Source of the DNA: Portulaca oleracea
Taxonomy: Eukaryota > Streptophyta > Magnoliopsida > Caryophyllales > Portulacaceae
DNA: 64,000 nucleotides
Assembly (NCBI GenBank): GCA_029582165.1
Contig: CM055873.1
Coordinates: forward strand, 43,889,295-43,953,294
Reading direction: 5' to 3'
Part shown: positions 20,691 to 33,622 of the stretch, one piece after another
Position numbering within the stretch: position 1 is the stretch's first letter
How the letters are laid out: each line of letters starts with the position of its first letter
Notes under the pieces: model-generated
Told to the model about the DNA's origin: nothing
The model's database searches: none
Seen by the model: only the letters and a program-made list of their open reading frames with translations
Made by a program: the position numbers and the translations under genes

Positions 20691-21378
20691 AACTAAACAA
20701 TCATAAATAGTTTATAATTATATTTACTACGTACATATACGTACAAATTGAATAATAGTTTATATATAATAATTTTTTTTAATACTATTAACTTATTAAC
20801 TAAACAAATTAAATTATAAATTCAACCAAAATTGAATAATAGTTTATATACAAAGTAAACTAAATGTATTCCTAATTAATTGTATATTGCTAACTAATTA
20901 AATCATTTTTAAAATTCCTAAAAACCATCCTAAAATATAACATATTTTTACTCAACCAAAACACATTATAATTTCCCACAAATTTAGGACATAAAAAAAC
21001 ATTCAAAATTCATATATATTACATATTAACGTTTATCATAATGCTCAAGTTAAACAAATTTTACATGCATTAATATATATATTTTGGAACAATAAATATA
21101 ATAATTCATATTTAAATTTACTTCAAAACATATAAAATTCAACACTCTTCATCTCCTGTTGTTTCGCTGATGTGGGACATATACATTCCTGTCTCACAGT
21201 AATGCCACATATTTCCAAAAACACAAAGGGGGATAAATTGGTTTAGATAGTAGCTAGCAAGCCTTTGGTCACTACATAGCCTTTCGGGATTGGAAACATG
21301 TCATCAACCCAGTAAACAAAGCTTCCTATATGTCATCTATATATAAGACCAGCATTTGGTGCCAATATATATATTTTT
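20691..21378. other. AT-rich stretch, nothing recognised
   Basis: Up to about 21140 it is low-complexity AT. From 21150 to 21370 it is of ordinary composition without a coding frame or terminal repeats that I can identify. Confidence 0.4.
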
Positions 21379-22936
21379 TGGCTAAAAGGAGAGAGCCTTT
21401 CTCATTCATAACCGAATCAAGCAACAACTTACTCTAGACATACCCAGAGACTTACAAACTGACTAAAAGACCCACCAACCCACAAAATTAGTAGACAAAC
21501 ATCCCCTGCAACTTTATTTTATAATCCCTGATAATTTCCTTAACTAGAATTTCCACCCTTTTCCTTCCTACATCATGAGACCTATTATTCCTTTCCTGCC
21601 AAATATGATATATAATACTAGTATACAAGAGGAAAATTCTTTGCTATTGTGATTTGGATAAACTACCCCGGTTCATCACACACTCCACCCAGTTATGCCC
21701 ACTAAAGAGATGGGCATGAAATTCCCTCGCTACCAAATTCAACACATCCTTGCTAAAAGGACATTAAAAGAACATGTGATCGTGATTCTCAGCAGCTGCC
21801 TCACAAAGGCAACATCAGGAGGCAAGGGAATACCCGAATCTTTGCAATCTTTCAGTAGTGACAAGCCAGTATTGTACTGCTAACCAAGATACAAAGGATA
21901 GCTTTGGCACTCTCCACTTGTTCCAGATCATTCTCGTCCAAATGGGCCCTTCGCTGGACTGATTTAGCAAGTAATAGGTCCTAGCAGTTGAATAAGAATT
22001 GTCGGGATGACAATGAGACAGAATATAGTCCCGAGATTTCAGCAGATGTCGCCAATACCAAGAGCTATTCTATGTGGGTTGACAGTTCCAAATAGATGAG
22101 TTCCTCAAATATACATGATGTGCCCATTTGATCCAAAGTGAATCCTTCTCTATAGCAATGTTCCAGATATGTTTACCAATGGTCACATGATTCCATTTAT
22201 AAACATCTCGAATACCCAAACCTCCATTATGTTTAAAGTCACAACAATGTCTCTAAGAAATTGGAGGACTAAAAGCATTTCCCAACAAAAAGTTCCTAAA
22301 AAACTTCACAATATGGTCAATCACGAGTTTTGGGATGTAAAAGATTTGGGCCCAATAGGAATGTATAGACATCAAAATGCCATTTACAAGTTCCACTCGT
22401 CCAGCATACGTAGGCTTATTCACAACCCATCCTCTAATACGCATACAGATTTTCTCAATCAAAATCTGGCAGTCATCTTTTGTAAGTTTTGTAGGCTTTA
22501 GAGAAACACCTAAGATACCTTAAGGGAAGTGTCTTTCCCTAAACTACGTGCAATTCAACAGTTTCTGTTTAACAGATTGAGGAGTGCCAGCTATGACCAT
22601 TTCCGACTTGGAAGAATTGATCTCCAAACAAGAGGTTTTGCTAAAGTTTTCAAAAGCACGAAGAAGGCATTGCATACTATCCATATCAGCATGACAGAAC
22701 AGTAAAAGGTCATCAGCAAAAGATAGATGAGCTAGCTGAAGTTTGCGACACAAAGAGTGGAACTTGAAATTTTTCTGTTTCTGGATTTCAAACTTTATAG
22801 CTCTACTCAGATAATCCATGACCAAGACAAAGAGTAAGGGAAAGATAAGGTCACCTTGACGAAGACCTCTACCGCTTGGAAAATATCAAAACCGTTGACC
22901 TCCATAATCAACTGTAAACTTGGCCGTAGAGACGCA
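21379..22936 (-). mobile_element. LINE (non-LTR retrotransposon), 5'-truncated 3' part, decayed
   Basis: Minus-strand reverse-transcriptase remnants: RGLRQGDLIFPLLFVLVMDY (about 22860-22800), the catalytic LSFADDLLLFCH (about 22735-22700), then LEINSSKSEMVI (about 22625-22590). Downstream are GWVVNKPTYAGRVELVNGIL and IPKLVIDHIVKFF (about 22440-22300). A zf-RVT-like part with GPIWTRMIWN, VTTERLQRFG and CCLCEAAAENHDHMFFCPFS spans about 21945-21770. The frame changes several times and has stops. It ends near an A-rich tail seen as T-rich plus-strand sequence at about 21370-21379. Plant L1-type LINEs are the likely source. Confidence 0.82.
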
Positions 22937-25900
22937 ATATAAAAAAATTTAAAAAATTAAAGAAAGAGAAAGGGCCAAATCAGCATATGTGGACCCCACT
23001 TTTAATTATAAATTTGGACTTCCAAGTCCACCTACTCCTTAAGTGTCAAAATGCTTCTTGGGCCATCCTTTAGAGTCAATAACCCTAGAGAAAAATTTGA
23101 ATATTTGATGTTTGATATTCAGACTTTTCTCGTATTTTTTGAGTCGAACAAATTGGACCACCGTAAATTTAGGTCTAATCTGTTAAATTTATAGGTAACT
23201 TTAGTTTACGAAAATTTATCAGTTTTTGTTTAAATTTATCAAAATTTACCAAAGTTAAAAAGCAAAAAAAAAAATGGATATATTAGCGTAAATTTGCCAA
23301 AATTTATCAAAGTTTGTCAAAAGTTATCAAAAATTACCAAAAGTTAGCAAAATTTAACTTTTACACAACTTTTTTTTTATCCATGAAATTGACACATAAA
23401 TTGGGTTCGAATATCGAAAATTTGAAAAAAAAATTATGTTTGAACATAAGGTCAATAGCAAAATTCGGACGAGAATTTCATGATCATATCTGATTTTTTT
23501 CTCAATCAGGTAAATTCAGATTATCGAGTCAAACAGATTTTGGTCGGCCCTACTACCAAACCAAAAAAAGGGGTGGGATGAAAAATAAAATTTAATTGAT
23601 ACTTAATCATACCTTCCAAATTATTGGTCGTTGTGAATTTTATGCAACTAGATTTTGAAAATTATGCAATCGTTAGCTCATATCAATATATATATTGATG
23701 GATCCAATAGAATTATTATTATCACAGTAAAGTTTTTTTTTTTTTTGTTGGAAGATATAAATTGGGTAAATTAGACTAAATTAACACTTAACAAATCTTG
23801 TAAAAAAAAAACACTTAACAAATCAATACCCAAACATTCTTCTTCTCAACTTTAAAATTAGGATTTTTTTTTAATTTTTTGTCTGTAATAATAGAACACA
23901 ATTAAATTGGGCTTATGATAAATTTAGGAAGATCATATTTTGGAAGTGGGCCAAATAATATCCTAATCTACTTACCTATTTGGGTTGCCTTTTAGTTATG
24001 GGCTTACTTCTTGTGGACTATTTTTATACTTTTAGATCCCAATTTGGACTTATGATAAGTATGATTAAAGCCCAGCGTTTTGCAAACAGGATGATAAACA
24101 AAGTGATATTTCAGATTTTGAGTTATGGCTGTTTTTGGCGGGAATTAAGACTATTTTATAGAAAATGATTTTCTTATTTTTAGGTGTTCGGCGGATAGAA
24201 AATGGAGAAAATTATTTTCTAAATAAATTATTCCTCCAACTTTATGTAAATTATTTTCTTGAGTCCAACCTTAAAAAAAAAAAACCAATTTTCTTTGGCC
24301 CAAGTTAATTACACAGCTTACGTCCTCCCCCTCCCACGTCTACCTTAATCCTACGTGAGTATCGCTAGCACCGCCTCTCTGCAACTAACTCTTCTACCGT
24401 TGCCTTACAACTGTCATTGTCGTTAAGTAAGACTAGTTTTTATATACGCGCTAAGCGTGTATATGTTTTTCAAAAATAATATTCTTAATATTAGTCCAAT
24501 CCCAGGTAAAGATGAATATTGAGTAACTCTTGCGATTAACATTATCTTTCTTACAATTTTTTTTCCAAATGAGGCAATCTTGTAAATAAGGGGAGGATTG
24601 TCTATATCTGGATCCTCTCAAACCCCGCATCAACGGGACTATATTGAGGACCGTTGCTGTTATCGTCGTTGTACATAAAAAAAAGACAAATATTAATCCT
24701 TTGTTGAAAATGGAATGTTTTATGTAAAAAAATGATTGATACTATTGATTTTGCCTAAAAATAAAAATCCTAAATAATAGTTCGACTTTGGCTCATTGTG
24801 GATGTTGGTGAGTTGGTGCAATTAAAATACTATATAATTATTAAAGAAAATATTATTAAAAATTAAAAAATATGAAATATGGACAATTCAAGATGGTTAT
24901 TAACCATCTAGAAGCAAGATGTGTTTCTTTATTGTTTTGTGCTTCTTTGTTGCGATACTTTATGACCTTTCTTTGACCGCTAACAATAGAAAGAAAGGAT
25001 TAATTTTTCACTAAATAAGAAAAGTACTTTTAACAATTGAACATATATAGCTCCTAAAAAATGAATATGTTGTAAGTGCAAACGTAAGCAATGATCCCAT
25101 GTTTCATAAACTTGGAATCCTCCCTCCCTTTGGTTTAGTCATACTACTTCCTACATAAATAGACAATTGCACTATTCAACCTTCATCATAGTCCATAGAT
25201 TAATAAGTTGACTCATTATGCAAATTTATGCTATAGTCCTAACTTTAACTCAATTATTAATACAAATTAACACACTAATTGGAATGATGTCTCCTATGCA
25301 TCTGTGTTTTGACTCTATGGTCAAACCCATTTCACATTTTCATACTCAATCCATTCATCAACTTGGGTTTCAAGTTTCAACACTTGCAATATTTTTTTTA
25401 AACAAAAAATTCCACTATCGAAATTCCAATCCACTTCATAATTAGGGGTGACCACATTTTGGATATTCATCAACTTCAAACGTGCTTAAGAGTTTTATAT
25501 TTTGTTATATACACTATATATTTGTCTTGCTTGCATGAAGTCAGAGTTGGATATTTTAATTGGTTTGAAAATGCAATCATCCAATTCCAAGCTATGAGTT
25601 ACTATATGTTAATTAAATAAAGGTTGTAAATTTCTATCAGTCTAAAGTTAATGATGGGTTTTAATTTTTTCTAAGAAAATATTTCCTAGGAGAATTTTCT
25701 CTGAAAATTTTTCATGGGAAATGATATTTTACAGTATTTGGTTTATGTTTGAAATCATAGGAAAATTTTGTTTAAAATGTCCAAATTACCGTTATTTATT
25801 TATAAAATAACTTTTAGGGGTATTTTGGTAGTTTTCTTTTCTCATGCATGGAAAACAAACTTTTCCAACCCTTCCCATGGGAAACATTTTCCCATCTGAC

Positions 25901-26159
25901 ATGGAAAAATATTGGGACCCACTATAAATTTGTTTTTTCATTCTTATTTTGGAACCAAACATGAAAAAGTTTGATCAACTTAAAAAAAATTGACCAATTT
26001 TCCTAGAAAAATCCTTCAATCAAACGCATCATTGGACATTTGGGTTGAAAAGTTTGTACTTTACCTTGAAAAATACAGGTACTAGTTCTGGAGTATATAC
26101 AATTTTATTAGTAATCGTGCTATACTTAATATGCAATGACCCTTTTCATTTTCTTGAAA
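22937..26159. other. AT-rich intergenic stretch with small repeat remnants
   Basis: No gene is found. It contains a short hairpin at about 24441-24464 (TATACGCGCTAAGCGTGTATA) and a roughly 100-bp repeat at about 24830-24935 (AAAGAAAATATTATTAAAA, ATTCAAGATGGTT) that recurs at about 54035-54125. It also holds hAT- or Tourist-like sequence rich in GGAAAA/TTTTCC at about 24150-24290 and 25670-26030. Confidence 0.5.
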
Positions 26160-26691
26160 GGATAATTGGATTCTAATAATCCCTACTTTCACCAATTGGA
26201 CAATGGTGGACCGTACTTTCACTTTGTATTCTGGTGGTCCAAAAAAAAATAAAATTGGATTGTAGTGGGATATTTTCGAGGGAATCAGAGATTTTGTGTT
26301 GCATTTGATTCAAAACTTAGTATAACACTTTACAATGATTTTTAATGAATTTACAGCGTTTCTCCCAAAAAAACAATTCATTTTTTCACTATTTTTTAAT
26401 GATTTTTTCACTTATATTATTTTTAAAAAATCATAATAATTATTCGGAGTCTCAAAAAAATAATTTAAAAATTGTTTTAGAAACTACAATTCATTAACTT
26501 TCTAGGGGCAGGAACGAAAAATCAAAAACAATATAGTGTAGGAATGAAAAAATAAGAAGAATGTGGAGGTGGATTTGGTACCACTACAATCCAATTTTTT
26601 TTTTTTTTTTTGGACCACCAGAATACAAAGTGAAAGTACGGTCCACCATTGTCCAATTGGTGAAAGTAGGGATTATTAGAATCCAATTAAC
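26160..26691. mobile_element. MULE-type MITE, complete copy
   Basis: The terminal inverted repeats are about 115 bp, with outer ends GGATAATTGGATTC and GAATCCAATTAAC. They are flanked by a perfect 9-bp duplication TTCTTGAAA (26151-26159 and 26692-26700). The interior is AT-rich and non-coding. Long terminal repeats plus a 9-bp duplication indicate Mutator-like mobilisation. Homologues lie at 7104, 30518 and 58885. Confidence 0.92.
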
Positions 26692-27170
26692 TTCTTGAAA
26701 AATTAGTAAATCATTATTTATCTAAAGTTTGTAACGTGTTAATACCTTATGTGACGAATGTATGAAAAATAAAGTATAGTGGGCAGTAAGGAAAAAAAAA
26801 TGAAATTTGGCATACATCATGAATTAAAATGAGTTATGACCCTTTTCCACTTGAATATGTATAAACCTCGTGGTTGTTTTCATATGTGTACAATAAAATT
26901 AGTAAAATACCCATTGAATTAATCAAACTTATTAGTAAAATAGGGCTCTCTTCTGTCTTTGAAGTCAACCTTTTTTTTCAGAGGATGAGAAAATTTCTAC
27001 ATGATGTAATTATATTTTATTATGAAACTTTAACTTTTATTATAAAATGAGGTTATCCTACACAACTTAGCTACTTAGAGCCGTAAAAAGCCACTATTTT
27101 TAATAGAGTATATGCATGCATGGGACATATGAAAAGAGTAGTATTCTAATTAAAATTTAAATTATCATAT
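26692..27170. other. AT-rich intergenic stretch
   Basis: No gene, repeat or RNA gene seen. It ends with the 5' copy of the target duplication of the SINE. Confidence 0.4.
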
Positions 27171-27367
27171 TTTTTTTTTATAATGGTAAGTTGGGCTACT
27201 CACTAGACCCCTTATCTCAAGGAAAACCCAATGGATCCACCAGCCCATGGGAAAGGGGAAAACCAGACATACACGCGCTTATTGCTGCTCCCAAGAATCG
27301 ATTATGGACCTTGTAAGTTATCACAGTGCAGCGGGTACCACTTAAACTAAGAGCTCATTGATAATTA
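27171..27367 (-). mobile_element. tRNA-derived SINE
   Basis: On the minus strand the element begins with GAGCTCTTAGTTTAAGTGGT, an A-box-like pol III promoter part. It continues with a B-box-like stretch near ATCGATTCTTGGG and ends in an A-run (27171-27179). A 12-bp duplication AAATTATCATAT flanks it at 27159-27170 and 27368-27379. Head, tail and duplication together identify a retroposed SINE. Confidence 0.88.
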
Positions 27368-28992
27368 AAATTATCATATAATTACATCCTAAACTACCCA
27401 AAATTGAGATTAACAAATTGTAATTTGTCCACTTAATTATTGTAGTGTCTTTTGTGTATAAGTAGGCTGTGCACATTTTGATGCCTTTTTTGACTCTTTT
27501 AGGTGCACTCGTGACAATAGGCCATGTCAGTTGCGTTGATTTCACAACATATATTTACTTATATAGTATTCATTAATCATTTAACTATAGTTAACTAATT
27601 ATTTTTAATTAATAGTGCTAGGGAACACGGTTGGATTAAGCCATTAGCCATGCATGCATCTAGAATGATTGAAAACTGTTTGACCACTAATTTAACCTTA
27701 ATCATGCATTTGTATAAACATGCTACATGTTGTCTTATATTAGTATATATAGTTTAACCACAATTAGTGGGGCTGAGATCAAATGCATGATAATTTAATT
27801 CATTCATTCATTTTGAATATAAATAACGAATAGTATATACATACATAGACTAACATACACATTTATACACATTCGTACACCTATACATACGTTGTGTTTT
27901 TATAAAAATATATACGTGAGCCTGTGTTTGACTCATTAAATACGCCATGCATGTATATATGCGTCGTACACACATATATTAATTCATCTGTGCATAAACA
28001 AAAATGCATGTAATTCATTCAAAAATAGCCATTAATATAAAGTATATAAAATTAGCTAAAAAAAAAAACCTAAAGTATAAATGTCCATTTCCTAGGAAAA
28101 TCTGGAATGAAAGAGTCCAATAATCCGGTATATATTCACCTAACCAACTATTACTTCAATCCAATCGTCAGCTCAACACCCGAAACGATGTCGTTGTGGC
28201 GCATAAAAATAAAAAAAGGGCTTTGAGATTCTTGTCTTCGTTCTCGCCTCAAGAGACTCTCGCCATAGATGTTTCGAACTTATGCCAAATCCCCACGGTT
28301 GCATAGCGACGCATGCCCCTCGAAATGCTTAATTAGCTCGAGCCCGACTGTTTCCACGCAGCTGGAGATAGTTTCATACACACATATATATGTATGGATT
28401 TTGAATACGTTTAAGTTTGCATTAATAACATTGTATTTGAATAAAAAAAAATTTTCTAAAAGAGGAGCATAATTATGAACGAGTCCTCCACTTCTAAATG
28501 TTTGTCGTCATGAAAATTGTATAGTCAATTTTTGAAATTCTAAATGCAATTCTTTTAACATATATAATGACCTTTCATGTGAAACTAGCTAGAATTAAAA
28601 GATTCATAGTAAAAAATGCTTTTCTTAAAATATAAATGTATATTTTTTTTTTGAAAATATATTTTCAAAAAGTAATGATCAAAAAGCTGCATGAAAGACC
28701 TTAAAAATTAAAAGTGATTGATATTAAGAAATCACAATGTGTACCATATAATAAGTAAAGTAATCAAGTTAATATTTACTATAAATATAATAAGAAAATA
28801 ACTTCTTAAAGTACATTAAAATTTTAATATAATTAATTATTAATATATATTACAAATATAATTTTTTTTCATAATTCATATAGTAAATTAAAATTTTAAA
28901 TATATATTAAAATTGTACGAAGCACATACTTTATAGTAGTTTAATCAAAATCAATGTTATAATTAGGATTTTTGCATGTAGATTAACAATTT
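27368..28992. other. AT-rich intergenic stretch
   Basis: No gene with homology. The open frame at 28269-28472 has no recognisable domain. Repeated TATATA/TACATA words occur at 27830-28000. Confidence 0.4.
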
Positions 28993-29552
28993 TTTGCATT
29001 TTGGACCCCGAAGTATAGGGTTATTTATTTTTTGGACCCTTGGTTTTCATTAATTATTTTTGGTACCCTAAAAAGTTTATGCGTTGAATAAAAAAAGATC
29101 TTGAAGTTTGTAGGTTGAAAAAAATGCCCGTGTATAACTTCTCTTTTTCTTCTCATGTTTGAATTTATTTCTCGATTAGCCCCAAACTTCAGGAATAAGG
29201 TTAAAATTGACATTGAAACTATAATACACATCTCTTATTCATGTCGGAACTAATTAGACCCTGAAGTACCCAGGGTCTAAGTAGTTCCGTCATGAATAAG
29301 AGAGGTGTATTACAACTTTAATATTAGTTTTAACCTTAGTCATGAAGTTTGACGCTAATAGGGAGATAAATTCAAACATGAGAAGAAAAAGAAAAACAGT
29401 ACACGAGTCTTTTCTTTTCAGCCTACAAACTTTAAGGTCCTTTTTTATTCAATCCATAAACTTTTTAGGGTACCAAAAATAAACAATGAAAACAAGGGGT
29501 CTAGAAAATAAATAACCCTATACTTCGGGGTCCAATATGCAAATAACCTCTA
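28993..29552. mobile_element. Foldback element (long inverted repeat), copy 1
   Basis: The arms of about 270 bp start TTTTGGACCCCGAAGTATAG (about 28999) and its reverse complement near 29535. The centre is near 29268, where TTAGACCCTG faces CAGGGTCTAA. A close homologue with the same organisation lies at 59441-59979. It is non-coding. The flanks GATTAACAA and AATTAACAT are a weak 9-bp duplication. Confidence 0.82.
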
Positions 29553-29562
29553 AATTAACATT

Positions 29563-29906
29563 CAAAAAATTACTCGGAGGTACCCTAACTTTTGGTAAAA
29601 TGTTTTTCAGGTACCCCAACTTTTCAAAACTCATTTTGGGGTACCCTAACTTTTTGGGTTAGAAATTATTAGGTGTTTTTTCGATCATCAATTTGGTTAA
29701 ATGACCGAAATATCCTTGTTCTTCCATTTTTTAAGAAATACCCTTAAAGAAGATGAACAAGGGTATTTCGGTCGCTTGATAAAATTGATGGCCGAAAAAG
29801 CACCAAATAATTACTAACCCAAAAAGTTAAATACTCAAAATGAGTTTTAAAGCAGTCTCAAAAAATAGTTTCCCCAAATATTGGGGTACCTCCGAGTAAT
29901 TTTTTA
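29563..29906. mobile_element. MITE with 9-bp target duplication
   Basis: Inverted termini AAAAAATTACTCGGAGGTAC (29564) and GGGTACCTCCGAGTAATTTT (ends about 29903). The flanks ATTAACATT (29554-29562) and ATTAACGTT (29907-29915) match at 8 of 9. Inside, GACCGAAATATCCTTGTTC pairs with GAACAAGGGTATTTCGGTC. Confidence 0.85.
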
Positions 29907-30517
29907 ATTAACGTTTTGTGATTAGTTTTCATCATTATTTCATTTATTAGTAAAGTTGTTTTTTTTTTCAAAGAAGAGAAAGCAGACTTGGGCGACTTTT
30001 CATCCTTTTACTTTTGTACCTTGTGGTGTTTTATGGGCTGGTTTAATTTCGGATGAGATTTTTTTTTAATAATAAAAAGTTCGTTAGTTTACACATTATT
30101 AATCTTTGAGTTATGATTTATATGATGGAAATATTGCAACCCTCATCTAGAAGTCCACTAATTAAACAGGGGTTGATCGTATTAAAGTGTGCAATGGTGA
30201 AGTCTGACTTCACATTATAATACAACCCAAATGTATATGGCATTATTAAAATTACTCAACAAAAGCTAAAATTATTTTTACTTGAATTTGACATAAGAAA
30301 AACATGTTATATTTTTTTTTATCACAAACATTTTAGTCCCGGCATTCCACATTAATTGTCATATAGTTATCCACAATCTTTAATATTACTCCTTGATAGA
30401 TAATTTCTTGTATAATACTTTATTAAGAATTGCAATACTATAATTTTAGGATAATATTTCTCATTACAAATCTAATGGTAACAATTTTACATAACAAGTC
30501 ATTATATATATTGAAAA
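29907..30517. other. AT-rich intergenic stretch
   Basis: No gene or repeat that I can name. It ends with the TATTGAAAA duplication of the next element. Confidence 0.4.
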
Positions 30518-31063
30518 AGGATGGATTATAATAATCTCATATTTTGCAAATTGGATGATGATAATCCCTACTTTCAGTTTGTATTCTGGTGGTAAAAAAA
30601 AAATTGTATTGTATTGTATTGTATTGTAGTGTAGTGGTACCAAATCCACCTCCACTTTAATTTTTCATTACTACCCCATATTGTTTTTATTTTTTTCGTT
30701 CCTGCTCCTATAAAGGTAATGAATTGTAGTTTCTAAAACATTTTTTAATTATTTTTTTGAGACTCCGAGTAATTATTATGATTTTTTTTAAAAGGAATAA
30801 AAGTTAAAAAATCATAAAAAAATGAAAAAAAATTGAAAAATATTGGGAGAAACACCGTAAATTCATTAAAAATCATGGTAAAGCGTTATACAAAGTTTTG
30901 AATAAAATACAACACAAAATCTATGATATTGAGGATATATTCTCGATGATGTCCCATTACAATCCAATTTTAGTTTTTTTTTTTACCACCAAAATACAAA
31001 CTGAAAGTAGAGATTATCGCCATCCAATTTGTAAAATAGGGAATTATTATAATCCAATTTTCC
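30518..31063. mobile_element. MULE-type MITE, complete copy (546 bp)
   Basis: Termini AGGATGGATTATAATAATC and GATTATTATAATCC-like sequence at the right end, with a perfect 9-bp duplication TATTGAAAA at 30509-30517 and 31064-31072. The interior has poly-T/poly-A runs and a short TTGTA repeat. Same family as 26160 and 58885. Confidence 0.92.
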
Positions 31064-31866
31064 TATTGAAAAATGTACAGTCACAATTTTTAAAGTTTGA
31101 CTGCATACACGATTTCAATGACAATAATTACCTATTGCCGACCCATTTTTTGGAACTTCATTCTATTTATTCTACAACAATAGGAACTCATTCCTACACT
31201 TTAGTATAAAATATTTGTTTGGCTAGTTTACTTTTTTTCTTTTACCTATATTAATGCCACATGTCACCTTTTAATTTGTTGAAATGGTGAAGTTCTAGGA
31301 ACTATGGAGTGTTCCCAATTTTGCATTCCCAGATATTCATTTCTTATTGCACTAGAACTTAGGAACTTGACACATGTTACAATGTGGTGTTCCCCTATTG
31401 CATTTGGTCTTATAGGCTTCATTTGATTTACAAACACACATGACACTTTGCACACATATAGAGATACATTAATTACAAAAAAGTATGTGGGCATTCAAAC
31501 TGTCATCCTCAAGCTAAGTTTGTTTTGTAGTTGATGAGAAAGAGCTACTTTGTGCAAGTAGAAAATGGAAATCTTATCTAGAGTACTAATGATGGAAAAT
31601 TATGGGTCCAAATTCATATCATAAACCTCAACATTATGTTAGCCAAGTGATGAAGTTGATGGAGTGGCTACATATACTGCCAATAATGTTTACATCAACC
31701 AAATTTCAGAATACCATTCCAAGATTTCAATCAATTTTTTTACAACATTATTTAATTTCCTCCTTGAGCAACTCCGGGACACATGCTTATCTAACCATTT
31801 CAAGGTCAAACTGTACGAGGTAACATTTATATTTAGTCGCACGTCTATTTCTAGCTACTTCATATA
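31064..31866. other. Intergenic stretch
   Basis: Ordinary AT-rich DNA. Short open frames (31264-31494, 31602-31906) show no domain and I do not call them genes. Confidence 0.4.
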
Positions 31867-32101
31867 CTCTCTCCGTTCTTTTTTATATATCATTTATGGT
31901 TTTTAATGTCAATCTTTAATCAATAACTTTTAATATAAAATTTTTATAAAAAAATTATAATATTATACTTTTCTAATAGTATTTTTTTTATTTCGAATCT
32001 AATGACATCAATTTGTATGATGAATAATTATACAAATTAAGATATTAACGGTCAAAGTTTTTAACATAATTTCCAAGGCGACAGATAAATAAAAACAGAG
32101 G
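31867..32101. mobile_element. Stowaway-like MITE
   Basis: It starts CTCTCTCCGTTC after TA and ends AACAGAGG before TA, with AT-rich arms. CTCC(C)TCCGT termini with TA duplication are typical of Stowaway (Tc1/mariner) MITEs. Confidence 0.65.
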
Positions 32102-32118
32102 TAATATCTTTTTTCTTC

Positions 32119-32379
32119 TATATCCGTTCCATATTATTTGTCCTCTTTAATAATTACTCATTCAAATTTATAAGATTTTGACCATAAATTTCTCAATATA
32201 TATAATGATTTGTTAAGTAAATTATTACCATTAGATTCATAACGAAAAATATTATTATAGAAGTATAATATTACAATTATTAATAAAATATTATATACGA
32301 AATTATTAATAAAAGAATGAAGTTGAAGATTGTGACAGTCAACAAAAGTACTAATAATATATAGAACATACGGAGTAAG
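32119..32379. mobile_element. Stowaway-like MITE, degenerate
   Basis: Starts ATCCGTTCCATATTATTTG and ends GAACATACGGAGTAA, the reverse complement of a CTCCGT terminus. AT-rich and non-coding. Immediately follows the previous element. Confidence 0.55.
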
Positions 32380-33404
32380 GTATTTTGAATTTCCCTAAAA
32401 AATTTAACACGTTGATTATTTTTTTTAAAATAAAAATCATATCTACATGTAATCTTGGCTGGTTTTGAGCTCAAGGGTTCTCATTAAATTTCATCATACA
32501 TTCGTACTCCCTTAACATTTTTCCCACCTTTCTCGTCTAGAGTAAGTTTTGTTTTGATTGAATTTTAGTCTTTGTGATTCTTCCTGAATAGCCTGCATTA
32601 GTGGATTCTATTCTAGGATTAGTAAAGAAAGAAAATGCAATAAATTTTCTTTTCTAATATTGAGGGTACATATTATAAATACGAAAGTTTAAGACATTTA
32701 GAATAATCAATTAATATGATGTTATATGTATATGTATCCTTTTGAGTAAATTTACTCTTAAAATGTTTGTGATATATTTATTTGCTCCATTTGTTCCATA
32801 TTAATTGTCTTGATGTTCTTTTTTGACTAAGAAATTCACAAAAGAAAATCTAAAACAATTATAGTGGAAGCAAACATATCTTAATGGGGAATGAAATATA
32901 TATATATATATATATATGAAAAAAAAAATTATAATTAAAATTGAGATCTTATAAAGTTGCTCTAAGGCATATAATTTAGCCTCTTATGAAATTCAACCTA
33001 GCTAGTGTTAATTGTAACAAACTGAGGAAGCTCTTAAATAATCTTAAACCCAAGAAAAAGGAAATAATTTATTATTCTCAAACTTGAATTGAATACAATT
33101 AGAATGCTACCCAAGACCCAACAGACCTATTTAGAAAATCACTTGTACCTTAGCTTCTTATGTCACATAATAATTATAATTGTTAATTTAATTTAATTTA
33201 ATTCTTTCAATTACTTTTTTTGCAATATGTAAGCGTTTCAAATCATCGGGCCCTTGTTTCAGGAGAATAATTCAGCATATCTATAGCGGACGGAGAACAT
33301 GGATGTCAATGACTCAAACTAAGTCATTGTCCTCCCACAACATTCTCTGAAATGGTAAAGAACCCCATAATTTGAACCCTAAACGATAAGGATAAGAAGA
33401 GGAT
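32380..33404. other. Intergenic stretch
   Basis: AT-rich, with a (TA) run at about 32898-32917 and a degenerate Stowaway-like start near 32786. No gene seen. Confidence 0.4.
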
Positions 33405-33622
33405 TGTAACGCCCCGGCCCCTCCCGGGCCGCGAACATTACCGATAACTGCTTTAAGGATCGTTGAAGCAGGTCACCCATTCTAAGACCACTCCCAACCA
33501 ATCACGCTTGACTGAGGAGTTCCCAACGGATGAGCTACCATAAAAGAAGGTGCACTTTGGTGATATAAGTAGTCATTTCAATCATTTTAAGCCACACTTA
33601 ACCACATATCCGGGGTGTTACA
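33405..33622 (-). mobile_element. Cassandra TRIM solo LTR carrying 5S rRNA-like sequence
   Basis: The 218-bp unit starts TGTAACGCCCC and ends GGGGTGTTACA, flanked by AGGAT and AGGAC (4 of 5 matching). On the minus strand it reads TGTAACACCCC and then a region aligning with plant 5S rRNA: AAGCGTGATTGG, GGAGTGGTCTTAGAATGGGT and GTGACCTGCTTC correspond to the A-box, intermediate and C-box parts. A 5S-derived promoter within a short LTR is the hallmark of Cassandra elements (established knowledge). There is no second LTR or internal part nearby, so this is a solo LTR. Confidence 0.85.

Noticed and set aside
28269..28472. Small gene at 28.3 kb
   Set aside because: No domain, no splice or codon signal, and AT-rich 3' half; most likely a chance frame.
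33405..33622. Functional 5S rRNA gene
   Set aside because: The similarity is partial, sits inside LTR ends (TGTAAC...GTTACA) and has no tandem neighbours; Cassandra is the better explanation.
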